From NCBI RefSeq assembly GCF_022570735.2, contig NZ_JANCNS010000002.1:310001-374000 (forward strand): 64,000 nucleotides of DNA, in the 5' to 3' direction. The notes beneath the pieces are model-generated. The model was given only the letters and a program-made list of their open reading frames with translations. It ran no database searches and had not been told where the DNA came from. Below are positions 57,877-64,000 of this stretch, one piece after another (positions within the stretch are counted from its first letter, which is position 1; each line of letters starts with the position of its first letter). Made by a program: the position numbers and the translations under genes. This DNA comes from Christiangramia oceanisediminis. GTDB lineage: Bacteria; Bacteroidota; Bacteroidia; Flavobacteriales; Flavobacteriaceae.

Positions 57877-58341
57877 ATGAAGCTTTCTCCCTCAAAACTG
57901 AACAACTTCCTGATGCTGAAACTGCCAAGTGCCTGGCTGTGTGGAGTGAGAGTAAAACATATAGACCAAACCGAATGCGAGGTAGGAGTGACCCACCGGT
58001 GGATCAACCAAAATCCTTTCAATTCCATGTATTTCGCGGTACAGGCCATGGCCGCCGAACTTAGTACGGGCGCTTTGGTGATGAACCGCATCCAGGCATC
58101 CAATGAGAAAATTTCCATGCTGGTGGCGCAGAATCGATCAACTTTTTCTAAAAAGGCAACCGGCAAAATCCGATTTACCTGTTATGATGGAAAAAAGGTT
58201 AATGAAGCCCTTGAGAAGACCATCGCTAATGGAGAAGGACAAACCTTCTGGATGAAGTCTGTAGGTATCAATGAAGAAGGAGTGGAGGTTTCAGTCTTTG
58301 AATTCGAGTGGACCGTAAAGCTTAAGAGTCCTAAGCAATAA
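57877..58341 (+). CDS. DUF4442/hotdog thioesterase-like protein
   Basis: 154 aa. Matches DUF4442 hotdog proteins: LNNFLMLKLPSAWLCGVRVK, then HRWINQNPFNSMYFAVQAMA and AELSTGALVMNRIQ. The N-x(6)-FAVQ helix carries the substrate region. The C-terminal strand KIRFTCYDGKKVNEALEKT follows. It may act on acyl-CoA, but no catalytic residue can be fixed. Confidence 0.75.
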   Translation: MKLSPSKLNNFLMLKLPSAWLCGVRVKHIDQTECEVGVTHRWINQNPFNSMYFAVQAMAAELSTGALVMNRIQASNEKISMLVAQNRSTFSKKATGKIRFTCYDGKKVNEALEKTIANGEGQTFWMKSVGINEEGVEVSVFEFEWTVKLKSPKQ

Positions 58342-58419
58342 GCTGAAAGCTTAATAGCACTATTAATAGAATAACAACCATGCTTAGAGCTATAGGCTTT
58401 AAGCCAAAAGCTTAACATA

Positions 58420-59220
58420 ATGAACGCACACGAAATAGACTACCAGATATTTGGCGAAGAGATGCAATATGTAGAACTGGAATTGGATCCACAAGAAGCG
58501 GTGATAGCCGAGGCAGGAAACTTTATGATGATGGATGAAGGCATTAAGATGGATACCATTTTTGGTGACGGCTCTAAACAGAATGAAGGCTTTCTTGGTA
58601 AAGTAATTGGGGCCGGAAAGCGCCTGCTTACCGGTGAAAGCCTTTTTATGACCATCTTCTCGAATGAACTACAGGGCAAAAAACGAATCAGCTTTGCATC
58701 TCCATATCCAGGAAAGATCATACCCATTGACCTGACCCGATTTAACGGGAAATTCATTTGTCAGAAAGACGCTTTTTTGTGTGCCGCGAAGGGAGTAAGT
58801 ATTGGTATCGAATTTAGTAAGAAAATTGGAAGAGGATTTTTTGGAGGAGAAGGTTTTATCATGCAAAAGGTTGAAGGTGATGGTCTCGCTTTTGTTCATG
58901 CAGGTGGGACTATGGCCAAAAAAGAATTACACGCCGGGGAAAAACTTAAAGTGGATACGGGATGTATCATAGGTTTCACTCAAAGCGTGGATTATGATAT
59001 CGAATTCGTAGGTGGCATCAGGAACACCGTTTTTGGAGGAGAAGGTTTGTTCTTCGCTACCCTTACAGGCCCGGGAACTGTTTTTATTCAATCCCTGCCT
59101 TTTAGTAGATTGTCGAGCAGGATTCACCAGGCGGCACCTCAGGGTGGTGGTAAGGATAAAGGAGAAGGTAGTATCCTTGGTGGTATAGGAGACGTTTTGA
59201 GCGGCGATAACCGATTTTGA
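58420..59220 (+). CDS. TIGR00266/AIM24-family protein
   Basis: 266 aa protein: YQIFGEEMQYVELELDPQEA, then VIAEAGNFMMMDEGIKMDTI and LLTGESLFMTIFSNELQGKK. The glycine-rich FFGGEGFIMQKVEGDGLAFV and a second FGGEGLFFATLTGPGTVFIQ are diagnostic of the AIM24 beta-fold. Cytoplasmic; no biochemical role is firmly known. It lies 78 bp after the DUF4442 gene. Confidence 0.9.
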   Translation: MNAHEIDYQIFGEEMQYVELELDPQEAVIAEAGNFMMMDEGIKMDTIFGDGSKQNEGFLGKVIGAGKRLLTGESLFMTIFSNELQGKKRISFASPYPGKIIPIDLTRFNGKFICQKDAFLCAAKGVSIGIEFSKKIGRGFFGGEGFIMQKVEGDGLAFVHAGGTMAKKELHAGEKLKVDTGCIIGFTQSVDYDIEFVGGIRNTVFGGEGLFFATLTGPGTVFIQSLPFSRLSSRIHQAAPQGGGKDKGEGSILGGIGDVLSGDNRF

Positions 59221-59350
59221 TTTTGTTAAAATCCTACAAAATTGTTAAACTATAATTAGATTTAGTATATTTAAGACATTAAAATCACTAAGCCTATAGT
59301 ACACTTCTACTTTTTTATCAACCTAACTTTAACTTAAACTATTTCAAATT

Positions 59351-59548
59351 ATGGCGAGAGCGATGTTTGAATACACCAAGACTGTACTGGATAAGGTAAG
59401 TTTTGATGCAAACTTGTTCTGCAAGGAGGTTCGAAAGGCCATTCAACGTTTACTGCCTCACGAAATTGAGGAATTAAGACTTTGGATCCTGGCTTTAACC
59501 CGGCAGAATCCCGAACTAAATCAATGTTTAATTTATTTAAATACCTAA
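59351..59548 (+). CDS. Small conserved hypothetical protein
   Basis: 65 aa: ARAMFEYTKTVLDKVSFDAN, then LFCKEVRKAIQRLLPHEIEE and LRLWILALTRQNPELNQ. It is probably helical and reminiscent of small conserved Flavobacteriia proteins without known function. It has its own terminator and a well-defined start, supporting a real gene. Confidence 0.65.
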   Translation: MARAMFEYTKTVLDKVSFDANLFCKEVRKAIQRLLPHEIEELRLWILALTRQNPELNQCLIYLNT

Positions 59549-59578
59549 CAAAAAAAAGCGGCCTCAGGCCGCTTTTTC
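59549..59578. terminator. Terminator between the 65 aa gene and the LysR gene
   Basis: AAAAAAGCGGCCT-CAGGCCGCTTTTT; T runs on both strands, serving convergent genes. Confidence 0.85.
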
Positions 59579-60537
59579 TAATTTAGTTTAAGCTCCTTTT
59601 TATTGTTTAATGGGCTTATGATCTTAACGTTCTGGAAGGTAATAGCTCCTTTAACCACGCCTGCTATGGTACTTCGCAAGGCTTCGATGATCTGCATCTT
59701 TAATTCACTGCGGTTATAAATAAGACTTACCTCACGGGCAGGCACCGGATCTTTGAACATTTTGAGGTTCTTTTTATCCTTTTCTTTCATATCAAGAGTA
59801 TGCAGGTAGGGCAAGAGGGTCATCCCCAGTCCTTCATTGGTAAGTTTGATCAGGGTTTCAAAACTTCCGCTTTCCAGCTGTAATTGCTCTTCCTCGTAAT
59901 CCCTGGATGCCTTGCATAGGTTGATAACCCCATCTTTAAAACAATGCCCGTCTTCCAGCAGTAACATATCGTTGATATCAAGCTCTGTCACATCTAATTT
60001 ATCTGACTTGTGTAATGAATGACCTTCCGGAATATAACCTACAAAGGGTTCATAGTACAGGACGTTTTCCTTAATTCCTTCAAGCTCCAGTGGAGTAGCG
60101 GCAATAGCGGCGTCCAGGTGGCCTTCCTTAAGCTTTTCCAGGATGGCTTCGGTATGTAATTCCTCGATCTTAAGCTTGACCTTTGGATATTTATTGATGA
60201 AATTCTTGATGAACATTGGCAGTAGAGTGGGCATAACCGTTGGTATCACTCCTAAGCGGAAAATTCCGCCAATAAATCCTTTTTGCTGGTCAACGATATC
60301 CTGTATCCTGTCGCTTTCGTTTACAATGTTCCGGGCCTGCTGAACGATCTTCTGTCCAACCTCGGTAAGCTGTATGGGTTTTTTGGTCCTGTCGAAAATA
60401 GTAACTTCCAGTTCCTCTTCCAGTTTCTGGATCTGCATGCTTAAAGTAGGCTGGGTTACGAATACCTTTTGCGCAGCCTTGGTGAAGTTCTTATGTTCGG
60501 CTACGGCAAGTACGTAATGAAGCTGGGTTATGGTCAT
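59578..60537 (-). CDS. OxyR-like LysR-family regulator
   Basis: 319 aa. N-terminal winged HTH (TITQLHYVLAVAEHKNFTKA, then AQKVFVTQPTLSMQIQKLEE) and a C-terminal LysR effector domain. The two cysteines near residues 196-207 (EDGHCFKDGVINLCKASRD) are at the position of the OxyR redox pair (C199/C208 in E. coli), so it is a likely peroxide sensor. No divergent catalase is adjacent in this window. Confidence 0.88.
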   Translation of the reverse strand: MTITQLHYVLAVAEHKNFTKAAQKVFVTQPTLSMQIQKLEEELEVTIFDRTKKPIQLTEVGQKIVQQARNIVNESDRIQDIVDQQKGFIGGIFRLGVIPTVMPTLLPMFIKNFINKYPKVKLKIEELHTEAILEKLKEGHLDAAIAATPLELEGIKENVLYYEPFVGYIPEGHSLHKSDKLDVTELDINDMLLLEDGHCFKDGVINLCKASRDYEEEQLQLESGSFETLIKLTNEGLGMTLLPYLHTLDMKEKDKKNLKMFKDPVPAREVSLIYNRSELKMQIIEALRSTIAGVVKGAITFQNVKIISPLNNKKELKLN

Positions 60538-60610
60538 GATGTTTAATTTACGCTTACAAAGTTATAGGTTTTTCTTATTCTATTTAAGTTTTAACTATGT
60601 TTTATCTATG

Positions 60611-60639
60611 AAAAAACCCTTCCTGACAGGAAGGGTTTC
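60611..60639 (-). terminator. Terminator of the DUF2141 gene
   Basis: GAAACCCTTCCTGTCAGGAA followed by GGGTTTTTTC on the minus strand, 45 bp after the stop. Confidence 0.8.
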
Positions 60640-60682
60640 AGCAGATGAAAAAATGAATAGTCCTTTGATTGATGATAAACGA

Positions 60683-61099
60683 TTATAACCTGATCTCGAC
60701 CTCTTTTTGACCGCCCTCGTAATCGAATTTCGCTTCGGCCCAGCTGGGAGGACCATACTGAAAATTACTTCCGCTGGTTCCGAAACTTTCCATAGGCATA
60801 CCCGATGAGTCAAAGTCCATACGACCATTTCCATTTTTGTCGTGGAGTACTACAACAGCATAAGTTCCCGCAGGTACATTTTCAAATACCACTTTTGCCC
60901 GTCCGTCTGTGATCGATGCTTTACCAGAAAAGTCAGGTTCCTGTTTCATGAACTTATCGGCGGTATAAAGGGCGAAAAGAACCTCTCCCTCAGCACTGGT
61001 CAAATTGGTGACCTGCGCGCTGATGTTTCCGGTGTTTTGTGCCTGGGACAGGGTGCATGATCCTACTGCGATTGCTAATAATACGATTAGAGTTTTCAT
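60683..61099 (-). CDS. DUF2141 exported protein
   Basis: 138 aa. Signal peptide to about residue 20 (CTLSQAQ). The DUF2141 pattern is visible: VTNLTSAEGEVLFALYTADK, then VVFENVPAGTYAVVVLHDKN and GNGRMDFDSSGMPMESFG. These are small secreted beta-sandwich proteins of unknown role. Monocistronic. Confidence 0.85.
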   Translation of the reverse strand: MKTLIVLLAIAVGSCTLSQAQNTGNISAQVTNLTSAEGEVLFALYTADKFMKQEPDFSGKASITDGRAKVVFENVPAGTYAVVVLHDKNGNGRMDFDSSGMPMESFGTSGSNFQYGPPSWAEAKFDYEGGQKEVEIRL

Positions 61100-61195
61100 A
61101 ATACTTTAGTTTTTTGATTATGAAACAAACCTAAGCCTGGAATTCCCGTTTTAAAAAACCAACTTACCGAATTGTAGAAATCAGTGGTCGAACTG

Positions 61196-62527
61196 TTAGA
61201 GAAGTCCCCTTGCTTTTATTTCCAGGTATTTATTGATGGTGTTGATGCTTAGTTTCTGCGGAGGTGTTAGCAATGCCTGGATACCATGTCTTTCAAGTTC
61301 CCGAACCATAAGGTTCTTATCATGGGTGAACTGCTCTGCAATAACCTGGTGTGCACTTTCGCTGGTATTGGTTGGTTCTATGTTGTTGAGCCTGGTAAGC
61401 TCGGTGTTTTCAAAGAAAATCACAACCAGGAGGTGTTGTTTAGCCAGAGCTTTTAGATAGGGAAGTTGCCTGTTTAAAGCCGACATATGTTCAAAATTGG
61501 TATATAACAGCAGCAGGCTTCGATGACCAATGTGTTTTCTTAACCTTGAATACAACAGGCTGAAATCACTGTCGTAAAACCCGGTGTTCACGTTATAAAG
61601 AGCCTCCATGATATTGTTGAGCTGACTCAATTTTGAACTGGCTTTGATCAAACTGTCCACCTTGTTGGAGAAGGAGAGAAGGCCAACTTTATCCTTTTTT
61701 TTCAGGGCAACGTTTGAAAAAGCCAGACTGCTGTTGATGGCGTAATCCAGAAGGCTTAGGCCTTCAAAAGGCATTTTCATCACTCGCCCACAGTCTATGA
61801 CCGAATAGATTGGTTGCGACCGTTCATCCTGGAACTGATTGACCATCAGACTCGATTGCTTGGCTGTCGCCTTCCAGTTAATTGTGCGGGCGTCATCGCC
61901 TCTAACATATTCCTTGATCTGTTCAAATTCCATGGTATGACCAATACGCCTGATGCGTTTAATGCCGTGTAGGCTAATCTTTTGATCCATGGCCAGAAAA
62001 TCAAGTTTTTTCATCTGGGCAAATGACGGATAGACCTTTACCATGGCTTCACTGTCAAAAATATAGCGTCTTTTTACCAGTTTCAAAATACTACAAACGT
62101 AAATATTGAGGCCACCAAATTTATATTCACCACGTTGAACCGGCCTTAAGAAATAGTCAAATTGTACCCGATCCCTTGCAGGCAGCTCAAGCTTTTTTAA
62201 AAAATCCCTTTTCTGAAACTGAACCGGGATCTCATCGATCACCTTAGCGAAAACCTTGAAAACATGTTTATTTTCTATAATTACTTCGACCCTGTTATTA
62301 TCTGAATTTGAAAACTTCTCTGGCAGTATTCGTTCAGCTTTAAGGAGATTCGATCTATAAAGGCTTATCAGTTCAGTAAATACAAGAATTAGGAGAATAG
62401 CCGAAACAACCCAGTTTACCGGGTATAGCCATCCAAACCAGAAGGATAATAGAAAGAAAAATGCGATGGCGAAAAGGGCGTAAAAAAACCGCTCACTAAA
62501 GTATATGGATCTTATAAACCGTATCAC
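61196..62527 (-). CDS. DUF58 domain membrane protein
   Basis: 443 aa. Two hydrophobic segments at the N-terminus (FYALFAIAFFFLLSFWFGWL, LILVFTELISLY). The DUF58 core follows: EQIKEYVRGDDARTINWKAT and QDERSQPIYSVIDCGRVMK, with a von Willebrand A-like D-x-G region. It abuts the MoxR gene directly (its start is at the MoxR stop). Such DUF58/MoxR pairs are thought to be envelope-associated chaperone/ATPase modules. Confidence 0.88.
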   Translation of the reverse strand: MIRFIRSIYFSERFFYALFAIAFFFLLSFWFGWLYPVNWVVSAILLILVFTELISLYRSNLLKAERILPEKFSNSDNNRVEVIIENKHVFKVFAKVIDEIPVQFQKRDFLKKLELPARDRVQFDYFLRPVQRGEYKFGGLNIYVCSILKLVKRRYIFDSEAMVKVYPSFAQMKKLDFLAMDQKISLHGIKRIRRIGHTMEFEQIKEYVRGDDARTINWKATAKQSSLMVNQFQDERSQPIYSVIDCGRVMKMPFEGLSLLDYAINSSLAFSNVALKKKDKVGLLSFSNKVDSLIKASSKLSQLNNIMEALYNVNTGFYDSDFSLLYSRLRKHIGHRSLLLLYTNFEHMSALNRQLPYLKALAKQHLLVVIFFENTELTRLNNIEPTNTSESAHQVIAEQFTHDKNLMVRELERHGIQALLTPPQKLSINTINKYLEIKARGLL

Positions 62528-63528
62528 TAACGAGGGATTTCAACAGACTGAGTGATCATATCGATTACGGTTCCGGGCGTCATTCCCTCCATTTCCCGGT
62601 CTGGAGACAAAATAATTCGGTGACCAATCACAGGTTTTAATGACTGTTTAATATCCTCGGGGATTACGAAATCACGTCCTGAAATAGCAGCAAAAGCCTT
62701 CGCTGCATTCATGATCGCTATAGAAGCCCTGGGACTGGCACCCAGGTAGAGGTGAGGATGATTCCTGGTCTTATTCACCAGTTCTGCTATGTAATTCAGC
62801 AGTTTTTCCTCGATAATAATAGAATGGATCTGCTCTTTTAAACCGGCAATCTTTTCCGGGCTTAAAACCGCTTCAATTTCAGCCTCGGGTAATTTTCCCT
62901 TCCTGTTATGGTGTGTTTGAAGAATTTGTACCTCTTCCTCTAAATTTGGATAATTCACGTCTATTTTAAAAAGGAACCTGTCCAGCTGGGCTTCGGGTAG
63001 GGCATAAGTACCTTCCTGTTCAATTGGATTCTGGGTAGCCAGGACCATGAATGGCGGCTCCATCGTATACATTTGTCCATCTATGGTGACCTGTCTTTCC
63101 TCCATCGCCTCGAAAAGCGCAGCCTGGGTTTTGGCCGGTGCGCGGTTTATTTCATCGATCAGGATGATATTAGAAAAAATAGGACCCTTCTTAAATTCAA
63201 ATTCTGAAGTTTTCATGTTGAAGACCGAAGTTCCAAGGACATCGCTCGGCATCAAATCTGGTGTGAACTGTATCCGGCTAAACTCGGTTTGAAGGCATTT
63301 GGCGAATAATTTGGCGGTAATCGTCTTTGCGACTCCGGGAACTCCCTCTATGAGAACATGACCATTGGATAAAAGGCCGACAATTAGGAGTTCCACAAAA
63401 TTTTCCTGACCAACTATCACTTTTGAAAGCTGGTCTTTTAGATTTTGAACCGAGTCCTTCAGGTCATCCAGGGGAATCCTGTTTTCAAATTTTAATTCTT
63501 CGCTTTGATTGGGATTATTGTTTTCCAT
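62527..63528 (-). CDS. MoxR-family AAA ATPase
   Basis: 333 aa from the ATG at 63528, chosen because the upstream frame has no start near the AAA domain. Walker A GVPGVAKT at 63-70, Walker [15 protein letters not shown] near 130, sensor 1 [20 protein letters not shown]. MoxR ATPases assist maturation of metal or VWA proteins. It shares one base with the DUF58 start and overlaps the DUF4350 gene by 14 bp, in the standard order DUF4350, MoxR, DUF58. Confidence 0.92.
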   Translation of the reverse strand: MENNNPNQSEELKFENRIPLDDLKDSVQNLKDQLSKVIVGQENFVELLIVGLLSNGHVLIEGVPGVAKTITAKLFAKCLQTEFSRIQFTPDLMPSDVLGTSVFNMKTSEFEFKKGPIFSNIILIDEINRAPAKTQAALFEAMEERQVTIDGQMYTMEPPFMVLATQNPIEQEGTYALPEAQLDRFLFKIDVNYPNLEEEVQILQTHHNRKGKLPEAEIEAVLSPEKIAGLKEQIHSIIIEEKLLNYIAELVNKTRNHPHLYLGASPRASIAIMNAAKAFAAISGRDFVIPEDIKQSLKPVIGHRIILSPDREMEGMTPGTVIDMITQSVEIPR

Positions 63529-64000
63529 TTGATGCTTTAAATGAGTTGATGCATTTGCTGAGTTCAAAGAACTCCTGTTTTGAATTGTTCTTGCTTTGCT
63601 GAAAAGTACGTATTCTATCAAAAAGTCGCTTTGTTTCTTCCAGACTATTTCCGCTCTTTGCGGCCAGGTTACGCTGAAAATCACTATTAGGATTACCGGT
63701 TTCCATCCTGTATTGATTGCGGATGAATTCTTCGAACAATGCGATTTTCTTCAGCCCGAGTTCATGGAATCTTTTCTGTTCCAGGTAAAGACTTGAAATA
63801 GTTTTGGTGAATTCAACACTTTTGTTTTTTGCCGGTGAAATCTCTGGGATTGCTCGTTGTTTCCTTTTTCCTTCAAAAAGTATAAATAATATCGCGGCCA
63901 GTATCATGAAATAGTAAGCCCATTTTAAGGACCGGTTATTCAGTAGAATATATAAAGGGGAGGTGAAAAAACTTTTGCCAGATTTATAATAGGCGTCCCA
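63515..64000 (-). CDS. DUF4350 domain protein, C-terminal part (runs off window)
   Basis: The frame is open to the right edge of the window, so the true start lies beyond 64000; an internal ATG at 63907 is not the start. Visible sequence: [20 protein letters not shown], then [20 protein letters not shown] and [20 protein letters not shown]. It has one membrane span followed by a cytoplasmic helical tail. It matches DUF4350 proteins that precede MoxR/DUF58. Confidence 0.8.
   Translation of the reverse strand, partial: WDAYYKSGKSFFTSPLYILLNNRSLKWAYYFMILAAILFILFEGKRKQRAIPEISPAKNKSVEFTKTISSLYLEQKRFHELGLKKIALFEEFIRNQYRMETGNPNSDFQRNLAAKSGNSLEETKRLFDRIRTFQQSKNNSKQEFFELSKCINSFKASNGKQ

Overview
The window looks like the chromosome of a marine Flavobacteriaceae (Bacteroidota). 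The best guess, from recognised protein families only, is a Gramella/Christiangramia-like genome. The support is: many lipoproteins and TlpA/DUF4369 thioredoxins, a SusC/TonB-receptor remnant, GIN-domain and PspC/PadR genes, a DUF58/MoxR/DUF4350 cluster, few Shine-Dalgarno-like starts, and moderate-to-low GC. No rRNA or tRNA gene was seen.

Layout. 0.1-8.6 kb holds ordinary chromosomal genes: two thioredoxin-like proteins, an S41 peptidase, a quinone oxidoreductase, a truncated TonB-receptor start, a glycosyltransferase, a DUF4256 protein and a TlpA lipoprotein. 8.6-24.5 kb is the most unusual part. It is an integron-like array of about 12 cassettes, all on the minus strand, each with one gene or one toxin-antitoxin pair. 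The cassettes are separated by 11 well-supported copies, plus one decayed copy, of a ~140 bp imperfectly palindromic site. A tyrosine recombinase with an IntI-like C-terminus sits at the right-hand end in the same orientation. Two IS110-family elements sit at exactly the same position inside two of these sites, and their predicted bridge RNA carries guides that match the site. An IS3-family element interrupts the first cassette. 24.6-39.9 kb is a metabolic and respiratory block: an aldehyde dehydrogenase, a Crp/Fnr regulator, TauE/SafE, cytochrome bd (cydAB), a methyltransferase, SDR and ALDH genes, a nitroreductase, an aldo/keto reductase, a sterol desaturase and an MBL-rhodanese protein. 39.9-42.0 kb is a cluster of palindromic repeats containing a duplicated GIY-YIG endonuclease gene. 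42.1-47.8 kb has a biotin-dependent acyl-CoA carboxylase (BCCP, biotin carboxylase, carboxyltransferase), a 2-hydroxyacid dehydrogenase and a YeeE/YedE pair. 47.9-64 kb has a secreted cupin/NTF2/paralogue operon, a LytTR regulator, a UPF0126/TRIC channel, trxB, a PadR-PspC-GIN envelope-stress-like operon with two very small proteins, a thioesterase-like protein, an AIM24-like protein, an OxyR-type LysR regulator, and the start of a DUF4350/MoxR/DUF58 cluster.

How parts work together. In the array, the end of each site is complementary to the start of the next site across the intervening cassette. Each cassette therefore carries its own matched core sequence. This is what excision and re-insertion of circular cassettes would leave, and it is the hallmark of integron attC sites. 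Outside the array, four copies of the palindrome GTAAC-N4-GTTAC lie upstream of TauE/SafE, a small membrane protein, the sterol desaturase/MBL-rhodanese pair and the YeeE/YedE pair. This suggests a sulfur-handling regulon of the Crp/Fnr protein encoded beside the first site. These functional readings come from sequence inspection alone.
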